From contig CAMAXT010000022.1 in assembly GCA_945862295.1 (NCBI GenBank), positions 1 to 34,671 on the forward strand: a DNA stretch of 34,671 nt. The letters are read 5' to 3'. The position numbers and the translations under genes are program-made. Source of the stretch: Pseudobacteriovorax antillogorgiicola (GTDB lineage Bacteria > Bdellovibrionota_B > Oligoflexia > Oligoflexales > CAIYRB01). Under the pieces are notes generated by a model. The model saw only the letters and a list, made by a program, of their open reading frames with translations, did no database searches and was not told where the DNA came from. This document shows, piece after piece, positions 25,271 through 32,738 of this stretch (the stretch's first letter is position 1; every line of letters begins with the position of its first letter).

Positions 25271-26020
25271 GTGACCATGACGGATAAAAAACCTACATCG
25301 AAAGAAAAACGTGGCGTGCTTTACGCTATTACCAAAGGCGGTAGCAGTGAAGCTATTAAGCTTCGCCGTGACGCGACTATTTTCGGCCGTGAAAAAGGTG
25401 ACATCGTTATCTCTGATACCGAAGTTTCGTCGTCTCACTGTCAAATCCAAAACATCAACGGCGTCTACCATCTCTTCGACATGAATAGTACGAATGGAAC
25501 GTTCGTTAATAACGAACGAGTAGTGAAATGTAAGCTTAATCCCGACGATATTTTAACTATTGGTCAATCAAGTTTTCGATTTCAACTTGAAGACGAATCC
25601 AATGTTCGTCACATCACGACTATTTTCCAATCAAAAGATAAAAGAGCAATCAGTGACAGTGCTAAGTCGAGCTTGGTCGACACGCTCATTGAAAACGAAC
25701 TTCGTTCTACGCAAGCTTATTCGATCGTTCTTGCAGTGGCGTATCTTGATGGTTCCAAAGACACCATTGAACTTAATCAACGCACACTTTTCATTGGCCG
25801 CGCCTCGAGCTTCGGCAAGTTCGAACAAGACCCCGAAATTTCCCGTAAGCATCTCTTAGTGAAAGTGAACGACCAGGGTGAAGTCTTCATCGAAGACCAA
25901 GGCTCAACCAACGGCTCCTTCTTGAACGGCAAAAAAATTACTGGGATGCATCTAGTTCGTCCCAAAGACGAGGTTAAAGTCGGCACTTCGACCATCTTTA
26001 TCCACACGAAAAGCGCCTAG
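25271..26020 (+). CDS. Double FHA-domain protein
   Basis: FHA domains bind phosphothreonine peptides. The first (about residues 37-105) has IFGREKGDI, SSSHCQI and NSTNGTFVN. The second (about 165-245) has IGRASS, SRKHLLV and QGSTNGSFLN. All key Arg, Ser and Asn positions are present in both. There is no kinase, membrane or signal region, so this is a soluble signalling adaptor. The start is the GTG at 25271 or the ATG at 25277, and no strong binding site decides between them. A Ser/Thr kinase partner is expected but is not in the window. Confidence 0.93.
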   Translation: MTMTDKKPTSKEKRGVLYAITKGGSSEAIKLRRDATIFGREKGDIVISDTEVSSSHCQIQNINGVYHLFDMNSTNGTFVNNERVVKCKLNPDDILTIGQSSFRFQLEDESNVRHITTIFQSKDKRAISDSAKSSLVDTLIENELRSTQAYSIVLAVAYLDGSKDTIELNQRTLFIGRASSFGKFEQDPEISRKHLLVKVNDQGEVFIEDQGSTNGSFLNGKKITGMHLVRPKDEVKVGTSTIFIHTKSA

Positions 26021-26079
26021 CCTCCCTTTTTTCATTTGGCCACCCCCATACATTCTGTTATCTATAGGCCCTCGTTATT

Positions 26080-26164
26080 GGGGACGTGGTGAAATTGGTA
26101 GACACACTGGTCTTAGAAGCCAGCGTCGCGAGACATGTCGGTTCAAGTCCGACCGTCCCCACCA
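26080..26164 (+). tRNA. tRNA-Leu(UAG)
   Basis: The acceptor GGGGACG pairs with CGTCCCC. The anticodon stem CTGGT/GCCAG encloses CTTAGAA, giving anticodon TAG. A long variable arm (GTCGCGAGACAT) and the T-arm GGTTCAAGTCC follow, and CCA is encoded. At 85 nt it is a class II tRNA. Confidence 0.96.
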
Positions 26165-26275
26165 GCCTTCGCCAAGGCTACGGCTGGCTGCGCCACTGAG
26201 ATCACTTGAAATTATCAATCTGGAACGAAGGCGATGCGAAGGCTGTCCGCCGTAGCCTTGGCGTAGGTGGACTCC
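26165..26275. repeat. Inverted-repeat element next to tRNA-Leu
   Basis: CGCCAAGGCTACGGC (26170-26184) recurs as its exact reverse complement at 26249-26263. A second pair, AGCCTTCGC (26164-26172) and GCGAAGGCT (26235-26243), is also inverted. The right-hand part GTCCGCC...GGTGGAC is itself an imperfect hairpin. The sequence resembles dispersed repeats seen in many uncultured genomes, whose antisense translation gives a spurious LRQGYGGQ peptide. Mobility is not shown. Confidence 0.7.
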
Positions 26276-26506
26276 CAACTTACAATCAACATCCAAGCCT
26301 TCTCAGAACCCCCGACTTCCTGACCACCATCCACTCTTTAAACACCCCTTCTTTCAATCAACCCCAGTCCTTTCAGCCCCTTACTCTACCTAATCCGACG
26401 GTACACAACTTGAATAGTAATATGCACAAAACGACATTCAGGACATGGCTCCTGAACCCAAAATGAAGCAGGATGCAGTACCAGTTGAAGCAGAGGTTCC
26501 TAAACG
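26276..26506 (+). other. C-rich, G-poor intergenic tract
   Basis: By hand count, 26281-26400 has 51 C and 8 G in 120 bases. I see no gene in it and no T-run hairpin. Such a tract downstream of a transcribed tRNA could be a Rho utilisation site. The remaining bases lead to the GTG start at 26507. Confidence 0.4.
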
Positions 26507-27514
26507 GTGCTTGTAGTCACTCCAAAAAACCTATCAATACTGACGATGATAGTTTTGGCGTTTGGCTGCTCGAAAAAAGAAGAAAAGAAATCAGAAGACT
26601 CTCCAAATAGCACCGACGGCCAAAACAATACAGACGTCCTAGACAGCACGATCGATGTGATTCCAGTCAGGAATGACGAAAAAAGTGGGCCGAATAGTAC
26701 TCCTTTTAAAACCGAAATCACTGTGAACGGGGTACTTCATACCAGTTACTACAACAGAGCAACTTCAAGCCCATACTTTCAGTCGTCGACTGAGCTGAAG
26801 GATTTGTTCCCGGACATTTCAAATCCAAGAACATCACAGTTATGCTTGCCAACTATCATGTCTTACGAACTCTATACGCAGTTGGCTGCGAAACCGGCGC
26901 TCCTGAGTTCCAAAGCAGAAACCCATTTGATGAAGCCCATTTACGATCAAGTTAGAGATATGTATAAGGTCTGTGAAACGGACCGCTACCGTGGCACAAC
27001 CGCACCTCAAGCCGCAAATTGCGCGATAAAAGCAGCATTTGCTATGGGCTTAGTACCGCATGTTCAGGTGATTGGTGTCGATGCGAAGTGGAAAGACGGC
27101 GGCTACTACATTGAATCTGTTTCGACAGAAATGCGGGCGCTAAAAAACGAAGACGTCATTAATTCCGTGGCTAATCAAACGAGCGCAATGTTTCTAATCG
27201 GGTTCTACGATACGACTGATGGGGTGAACTTTACCCGCATTGGCGGTCATTTTATCTCGATTACTGCTACTGGCTTAGCAAGCAACGAAACGAGCGGGTC
27301 TATGCGAGCTTGGATTGTTGACCCTGCCCTTCCAGGAAACGAAAAAGCCGGTGCAAACAATCCATTCAATGCTACGATCGCCCCATTTAAACGCAGCAAT
27401 GAATCCAATCTCGACCCATTGATCGAAAAAGAAATCGTGGGATCCAAACTCGAGGCCGCCGGATTAAGAATTTTTATTGAAAGCGAGATTAGATTCTCTA
27501 TGTCTCGAGAATAA
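26507..27514 (+). CDS. Lipoprotein with C39-like cysteine peptidase features
   Basis: A GTG start with GAGG ten bases upstream opens a lipoprotein signal ending in a LAFGC lipobox. A charged, Ser/Asn/Asp-rich spacer of about 45 residues follows. The globular part shows a plausible Cys-His-Asp order: Cys in SQLCLPTIMSY (about residue 113), His in GGHFISITATG (about 247), and Asp in WIVDPALP (about 267). The wording resembles C39-like/papain-fold proteins (C-x-P-T and GGHFxxxTG ... DP). Fold and activity are inferred from motifs only. The protein is predicted to act at the membrane surface or outside. Confidence 0.72.
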   Translation: MLVVTPKNLSILTMIVLAFGCSKKEEKKSEDSPNSTDGQNNTDVLDSTIDVIPVRNDEKSGPNSTPFKTEITVNGVLHTSYYNRATSSPYFQSSTELKDLFPDISNPRTSQLCLPTIMSYELYTQLAAKPALLSSKAETHLMKPIYDQVRDMYKVCETDRYRGTTAPQAANCAIKAAFAMGLVPHVQVIGVDAKWKDGGYYIESVSTEMRALKNEDVINSVANQTSAMFLIGFYDTTDGVNFTRIGGHFISITATGLASNETSGSMRAWIVDPALPGNEKAGANNPFNATIAPFKRSNESNLDPLIEKEIVGSKLEAAGLRIFIESEIRFSMSRE

Positions 27515-27753
27515 TCTGCAATTTACCACAAACATTGACCAAATTTGCAAAATTAGCAAAACCGACCATTACTGTTTTAGGTAATTGGTGGGTAAATTTG
27601 TAACAATGGCCAAAGGATTATCCACACTACCCAATCAATGCATTGGATAAGCGAGAGCAGAGCATATGTAACCTGACGTTACTATGAGAGTAAACGCCAG
27701 GGCAGAGTAAGGCTCGCCCTGTGGATAAACTGTGATTTAATAATTTGGAATTA
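27515..27753. promoter_or_regulatory. Gene-free region with two perfect DnaA boxes
   Basis: TTATCCACA lies at 27618-27626 and its reverse complement TGTGGATAA at 27720-27728. A weaker 7-of-9 match (ATTGGATAA) lies near 27642-27650. A/T-rich sequence surrounds them, including the 8-bp palindrome TAATAATT-TGG-AATTATTA (27738-27756) that overlaps the rplT stop. A CAGGGC/GCCCTG dyad lies at about 27698-27720. The region is between converging genes. It may bind DnaA, but no dnaA or dnaN gene is nearby. Confidence 0.5.
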
Positions 27754-28119
27754 TTACTTCGCCGCTGTCAGGCCGGTTTTGGCAACTGAAACCAACTGCT
27801 TAAAGGCAGCTAGATCGTTGATTGCCATATCAGCCATAACGCTTCGGTCAAGCATGATGCCTTTGCGCTTCAATCCACAAATCAGCTCTGAATATTTCAG
27901 ACCTTCTGCTCTGGAAGCTGCGTTGATACGCACGATCCAAAGTTTGCGGAAATCACGCTTCTTGACGCGACGGTCACGGTAAGCGAAAACGAGTGCGCGG
28001 CGCACTACATGAATGGCTGTTTTGAAACGATTCTTCCTACCGCCGCGGAACCCGCTAGCGAGGGCGAGAATCTTTTTTCTACGTCGGCGGGCTTTAAAGC
28101 CTCTTTTTGCACGAGTCAT
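27754..28119 (-). CDS. rplT: 50S ribosomal protein L20
   Basis: L20 is a primary 23S rRNA-binding assembly protein. The basic N-terminus (TRAKRGFKARRRRKKILALA), the FRGGRKNRFKTA block and the WIVRINAASR segment are diagnostic. Length (121 aa) is normal. It follows rpmI by 25 bp. infC, which normally precedes this pair, is not present here. Confidence 0.97.
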   Translation of the reverse strand: MTRAKRGFKARRRRKKILALASGFRGGRKNRFKTAIHVVRRALVFAYRDRRVKKRDFRKLWIVRINAASRAEGLKYSELICGLKRKGIMLDRSVMADMAINDLAAFKQLVSVAKTGLTAAK

Positions 28120-28144
28120 AGTGAGTCCAGATCCTTAAAAAAAA

Positions 28145-28348
28145 TTATCCGTTCGGTAAGCACGGTAGTACCAGGCTCAAGTTGGAACGATGAACGTAAT
28201 CCGCCTTCTTGAGTTTGTTTTTTCTTTTGCGGGACTTCGCTGTCAATAAGTGGCGCTTTCCAGCTTTGTTTCGCTTTATTTTGCCGCTTGGTTTGACCGT
28301 GAAGCGCTTTGCAGCCGCTTTCCTGGTTTTTACTTTGTACTTTGCCAT
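28145..28348 (-). CDS. rpmI: 50S ribosomal protein L35
   Basis: The 67-residue protein begins MAKYKVKTRKAAAKRFTVK and continues GKIKRNKAGKRHLLTAKSRK, the standard L35 pattern. The C-terminus (LSLVLPCLPNG) is slightly longer than in E. coli. It is the first gene before rplT. The 135 bp upstream contain a small CCCGG/CCGGG hairpin that could be a leader element, but I cannot assign it. Confidence 0.95.
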   Translation of the reverse strand: MAKYKVKTRKAAAKRFTVKPSGKIKRNKAGKRHLLTAKSRKRKNKLKKADYVHRSNLSLVLPCLPNG

Positions 28349-28483
28349 TTAACTGCCTCAAACAGTAGCAGGATTCAACCCGAACGCCCGGAAAAGCCCG
28401 GGTCTAAAAACAATAGTGCAAATAGGTATCACTTTAGATTCGGGTAGGCAACACGAAAAGGAAGAAAATCTTAATAGGCTGTT

Positions 28484-29308
28484 TTAGTTGTTGGCCTGGA
28501 CAGGCGGAACCACGATAGCGATCAAACCGTTGACCAGCAAGGATTGGTGGCCGTCGAGGCTCGAGGTCCATATTTCGCGAGGAACGACAATGCTGCCTTC
28601 GTGATTGACCGAGGCATCGATAGTAATCGGACTTTTCCCTACAAATTCGGCTGACTCGGCATCGGCTGGAGCTTCAAACCAGCGGCCCATCAGATTGCGG
28701 CCAAAAGCGTCTTCAGCCATATCACGGGCTTCAAACAGGGGTATACCGGACTCATCGACCACGCGGTAGCGAGGCTTAGGCTGAGTGCGACCGTTGAGCT
28801 TTAAGACTAGACCAGTTCGGTGCAAAAGCTGAGCGGAGGCTGCTTCTTTCTGGCGAAAACGGATCATCGACGTTGCTAGGGCCTTTGGCAAAGAGCTCTC
28901 CAAATAAACACGCACGGAACCGTTGCCGAAAAAGATGGTATTGAGAGAGTAGACTGACTTGGTAACGTTCTTGGCGGCTGCACGCGCTTCAGCGGAGATT
29001 TTTTCTGTGTTGGACGATAGGCCTTCGAAGTCTGAGACGCTCAGGTCGTGGACGGTGTTTTCGATGTATGACAAGCCTTCAGCCCAAGCTCTTTTTTCAG
29101 CACCGTCGACACCTTTAATGGCATTTTCACTGGCATTACTTTCGCCAAAGAAACGAATCTTCTGAGTGCTCCAGTTGATCTCCATGCGGTCAATGTGATC
29201 GACCATCTGAGCGCTAATGGCGAAATTCGAAAGAAACAATAGGCTCAGCAACTGTCCAAAAAGAAGCTGAGCAACGTATCTAAATTTGCAGAATTTGATC
29301 TGGCGCAT
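28484..29308 (-). CDS. Exported protein, LPP20-like, 274 aa
   Basis: A basic N-terminus and a hydrophobic stretch (residues 14-32) end in FAISA-QM, a likely signal-peptidase I site, so the protein is periplasmic. The segment DGAEKRAWAEGLSYIENTVH resembles the A-rich helix of LPP20/FlgT-like domains. The latter half is beta-rich and ends in LIAIVVPPVQANN. The family assignment is a guess. A hairpin covers its ribosome binding site. The gene lies 61 bp after the suhB-type gene. Confidence 0.6.
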   Translation of the reverse strand: MRQIKFCKFRYVAQLLFGQLLSLLFLSNFAISAQMVDHIDRMEINWSTQKIRFFGESNASENAIKGVDGAEKRAWAEGLSYIENTVHDLSVSDFEGLSSNTEKISAEARAAAKNVTKSVYSLNTIFFGNGSVRVYLESSLPKALATSMIRFRQKEAASAQLLHRTGLVLKLNGRTQPKPRYRVVDESGIPLFEARDMAEDAFGRNLMGRWFEAPADAESAEFVGKSPITIDASVNHEGSIVVPREIWTSSLDGHQSLLVNGLIAIVVPPVQANN

Positions 29309-29337
29309 GCGAATCCTAAATGTCTTGGGTAGGATTC
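29309..29337 (-). promoter_or_regulatory. Hairpin covering the ribosome binding site at 29308
   Basis: GAATCCTA (29311-29318) and TAGGATTC (29330-29337) are perfect inverted arms across an 11-nt loop. On the minus strand the arm nearest the start contains the TAGGAT binding site, with the ATG three bases further on. Folding would block ribosome access. Confidence 0.4.
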
Positions 29338-29369
29338 CATTTTATCATAGGTAGACCCGGGGCGGGTCA

Positions 29370-30191
29370 TTACAGAAGTCCTTTGATTGAGTTAACCGTC
29401 GAAGATTCCCCGGCGATAAGCCCGACCCCGCTCATATCGTAGCTTCCGGCGTTTTTCATCTCGGGATAATTACAGACGATTCCCCCGGATTCTTCCACTA
29501 ACAAAATTCCGGCGGCGACGTCCCAGGGCTTGAGGTCTTTTTCCCAAAACGCGTTGAATACGCCGGCGGCGACCAAGGCCAAATCCAAAGCAGCCGAGCC
29601 GTCGCGGCGGATACTCTGACATTCTTGAGCGACGCGCAGATACCGAGCAACATCTCGTTCGAGTTCTGGACCGCGCGTGTAATAGAAGCCGGTCACAAGC
29701 AGTGCACTGAAAAAATCCTTCGGCGTGTTTACCCGCAAAGGCGTTTTGTTAGCGAACGCGCCCTGCCCTCGTTCTGAAAAATAAAGGGTGTCATGCCAAA
29801 CGTCAAATACAGCGCCAGCGACCGGCTTGACTAATCCACTTTTCTCGACAAAACATCGCGCTATTGAAACACTAAAAAAAGGATAGCCGTGCGCAAAGTT
29901 TGTTGTGCCGTCTAGAGGATCAACGATCCAAACATGCTGACCAGGGCGGGCGATACCTGACGGTGATCCTGCTTCTTCCGACAAGATCAAATCGTCAGGC
30001 CAAGACGCCTTAATGGCGGCCAAGATAACTTTTTCGCTGGCCAGATCGGCGTCAGTTACAATGCTTCGGTCGGACTTTGAGGAAATAGTGAGGGTTTGGC
30101 GGAACCGCTGTCTCAGCTCGGTGCCAGCAGCGTGTGCAACATCCGTAAAAAACTGATAATATTTAGATTTGCTTGGGTTTTCTGCTGTCAT
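29370..30191 (-). CDS. suhB: Inositol monophosphatase family protein (SuhB-like)
   Basis: Mg-dependent sugar-phosphate phosphatase fold. Metal ligands are Glu72/73 in LSEEAG, Asp91 and Asp94 in VDPLDGTTNF, and Asp223 in WDVAAG. The RRDGSAALDLALVAAG block is conserved. At 273 residues it is close to E. coli SuhB. The substrate (inositol phosphate or another sugar phosphate) cannot be told from sequence. GGAG eight bases before the ATG supports the start. It is divergent from the RNase Y gene across 161 bp. Confidence 0.92.
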   Translation of the reverse strand: MTAENPSKSKYYQFFTDVAHAAGTELRQRFRQTLTISSKSDRSIVTDADLASEKVILAAIKASWPDDLILSEEAGSPSGIARPGQHVWIVDPLDGTTNFAHGYPFFSVSIARCFVEKSGLVKPVAGAVFDVWHDTLYFSERGQGAFANKTPLRVNTPKDFFSALLVTGFYYTRGPELERDVARYLRVAQECQSIRRDGSAALDLALVAAGVFNAFWEKDLKPWDVAAGILLVEESGGIVCNYPEMKNAGSYDMSGVGLIAGESSTVNSIKGLL

Positions 30192-30352
30192 TATCGCGGC
30201 TCCAAGAAAATATTAAGTGTGTCGTCTGCGTTCGATTCGTATTATTGTTAAATTATTGGATATATAGGTACGGACTCGAAACAAACAGAGTCACCCAATC
30301 CAATATTACGGCACTACAATCTAACTAAATATGTAAAGAAGGCATCACTATA

Positions 30353-31921
30353 ATGGTTACAGGATATTTAATTACCGGTTTTGTTTCCGCAAGCATTGGC
30401 TACTTAGTTTTCCTTATCGTCTTATTTTTTCTCCCGAAAAGACTTTCGGCGAATTCAATTAAGCTAAAAGCTGAAATCATCGAAGACGCGCGCAAGCAGG
30501 CTGAAGACCGCCGGAAGTCTGAAGCAGAACGAGCTGAAGACGAAAGACAGACCTATCTTGAACAAGTCGAAGACGACATCAAAGACCGGACAGAAGATCT
30601 AAAGATTGTCGAGCTTGATCTTGAAGGTACCGAGAGAACCATCGCGCTTGAAGAGCAACGAGTTCAGAAAATCGAAAAAGACATCGAGACCGTGCAGGCT
30701 AAAGTTGAAGTAGCTAAGGTCGCATACGAAGAAAAATTCAACGCTCAAAAAGCACTAGAATCAGAACTTCGCAACACCCTTGAAACCAAAGCCGGCATTG
30801 TAGCTGAAGAGGCCAAAAAGAACCTCCGCACTCAAATGACCGAGTCGCGTCAAATTGAATGTCAAAGAGCTAACAAATTTTACGAAGAAGAACTCATCTC
30901 GTCGGCTAAAAAGACCTCCCAACGGGTTATGGCTCGAAGTCTTGCCCGATATGCTCCCGAGTTTTACTGGCCGAAGATGGTCAATAGCGTTGAGATCGCT
31001 GACCGTAAACTTGCAGACACAATTGCTGAGCAGGGCACCGCGCTCATCGACGAGATGAAAGAAAAGGCTGGCATTGAAATCGAATTGCTCCCAGGAAACG
31101 AATTCCAATCTCCGGCATTGAAACTTGCCGGTGGCGCGGGAATCAACCGCGAAGCGGTTCGTAACGCCTTAAATGACATTCTTCCAAAAGGCCAAGGTGC
31201 CTGGGCGAAGGCGGCAAATGCTTATGACCGCGCACGGGAAGTTCTTGAGCAGGAAGCAATCGTTCTCGGTCGTAAAGCGATCAATGAAGTTAGATTGCAT
31301 GGCATCCATCCTGAAATTCAAAAACTCGTTGGCTATCTGAACTGGCGAACGAGTTACCGTCAAAATCAATGGCACCATACTGTCGAAGTCGCCCGCCTAG
31401 CCGGCATGATCGCCAGCGAAATCGGCATCGATCCAGATGAAGCAAAGCGCTGCGGCCTCTTGCATGATATCGGTAAAGCTATCGATTACCGCATCGAAGG
31501 CAGTCACGCCGTTATCAGTGGTGATTACGCAGATAGATTTGGCGAACGTAAACTTATCTGCGACACAGTGATGTCACATCACAATGACCTCCTAGTAGAG
31601 ACACCGCTCGCTTATGTACTCAGAGCTGCAGATACACTCTCTGGCGCGAGACCTGGAGCACGGGTTAACCTTGAAGAAGGCTATCAGATGCGCCTGTCAG
31701 GCATCGAAGCCTGCGTGCGTGCGTTCCCTGGTATCATCGATATTGCGATCATGAACGGTGCCCGTGAAGTTCACGTTGAAGTGAATAACAAACGTGTTGC
31801 CGATTCCGAGCTGCAAGAACTTTCAACAAATATTGCTAAGAAGATTCAGGAAGAAGTTGCGTTCCCAGGTGAAATCAAAATTCTCGTAAGCCGACGCTTC
31901 GAAGCGACTTCGGTAGCCTAG
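30353..31921 (+). CDS. rny: Ribonuclease Y homologue with degenerate KH domain
   Basis: RNase Y is a membrane-anchored endonuclease that starts mRNA decay. An N-terminal membrane helix (about 5-27) is followed by a long charged coiled coil (30-180). The C-terminal HD domain is well kept: WHHTVEVARLAG, LLHDIGKAID, MSHHND and RAADTLSGARPGA. The C-terminal block AREVHVEV ... IQEEVAFPGEIKI is typical. The usual KH motif GRIIGREGRNIR is missing. That region (about 230-290) reads KLAGGAGINREAVRNALNDI, so RNA binding there may be altered. Length (522 aa) is normal. AAGAAGG ten bases upstream supports the ATG. Confidence 0.9.
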   Translation: MVTGYLITGFVSASIGYLVFLIVLFFLPKRLSANSIKLKAEIIEDARKQAEDRRKSEAERAEDERQTYLEQVEDDIKDRTEDLKIVELDLEGTERTIALEEQRVQKIEKDIETVQAKVEVAKVAYEEKFNAQKALESELRNTLETKAGIVAEEAKKNLRTQMTESRQIECQRANKFYEEELISSAKKTSQRVMARSLARYAPEFYWPKMVNSVEIADRKLADTIAEQGTALIDEMKEKAGIEIELLPGNEFQSPALKLAGGAGINREAVRNALNDILPKGQGAWAKAANAYDRAREVLEQEAIVLGRKAINEVRLHGIHPEIQKLVGYLNWRTSYRQNQWHHTVEVARLAGMIASEIGIDPDEAKRCGLLHDIGKAIDYRIEGSHAVISGDYADRFGERKLICDTVMSHHNDLLVETPLAYVLRAADTLSGARPGARVNLEEGYQMRLSGIEACVRAFPGIIDIAIMNGAREVHVEVNNKRVADSELQELSTNIAKKIQEEVAFPGEIKILVSRRFEATSVA

Positions 31922-31933
31922 CCAGGAGCATTG

Positions 31934-32650
31934 ATGTCGTCGACTCGCTCGGAATTGCAAGAGGTACAGAAGAAAGTTCGTCTGTACCTCAGCGTCAATC
32001 GGTTTGATGCTGCAGAAAAGCTGCTAAAAGCTACACTTTCTGAGTACGGCCCCCTGGCGAACATCCACAATTTGTTGGGTGTTACCTATCACCGGCAAAG
32101 CCGGTTCGCTGAATCAATCCGAGAATTCAATAGCGCTCTTTCTGCCAATCCGGAATTCGTTGAAGCTGCGCTCAATCTGGCTGCGACACTTTGCGACTTA
32201 AGCCAATACGACGAAGCTCAAAAAATATTCCAGCACCTTTCAGAAAAAGTCACGTCGCGCAGAAAACAACCAAGCCTGGTCCTCGGTCGTTTAGCTAACC
32301 AGCATGCAGAAAACGGTCTCGCGTACGAAGAAAGTGGGATGGTCGCAGAAGCCATCACAGAATACAGGAAAGCACTTTCACTCTACGAACGCATGCCCGA
32401 CGTAAAACTCTCCTTGGCAAAGTTGTACCTGCAATCAGGTCAGGGCGACAAAGCAAAAACCGAACTCGAAGACTTGTTAAAAACCATGCCTGATCACACA
32501 GAAGCACATAACTGGATCGGCATCATTTATTACAAACTCGGCCAACGCGACCTGGCTCGCCATCATTGGGAAAAAGCTCAGCAATCCGCCCCGTCCAATC
32601 TTACCACCCGCGCCTACATAAAAATGTCCAACGAATGGCAAAGATTCTAG
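31934..32650 (+). CDS. TPR-repeat protein, 238 aa
   Basis: An AGGAG site five bases before the ATG at 31934 sets the start, twelve bases after the rny stop. The protein is a series of tetratricopeptide repeats without signal peptide or membrane segment. Examples are NLLGVTYHRQSRFAESIREF and LAKLYLQSGQGDKAKTELED. It is likely a cytoplasmic scaffold. Close linkage to rny suggests it could work with the ribonuclease, though this is inferred from position only. Confidence 0.85.
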   Translation: MSSTRSELQEVQKKVRLYLSVNRFDAAEKLLKATLSEYGPLANIHNLLGVTYHRQSRFAESIREFNSALSANPEFVEAALNLAATLCDLSQYDEAQKIFQHLSEKVTSRRKQPSLVLGRLANQHAENGLAYEESGMVAEAITEYRKALSLYERMPDVKLSLAKLYLQSGQGDKAKTELEDLLKTMPDHTEAHNWIGIIYYKLGQRDLARHHWEKAQQSAPSNLTTRAYIKMSNEWQRF

Positions 32651-32738
32651 GATTATTCCTTTAATTTTAAGCTGTTAGTCATTTAATTCTAAATAATGGA
32701 AATCAAACTCCGATGGATTCTCATGGGGATTTCCTAAC

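Noticed and set aside
26075-26296. 73-residue minus-strand frame with LRQGYGGQ
   Set aside because: It is antisense to tRNA-Leu and reads through the inverted repeat. This is a well-known type of spurious protein.
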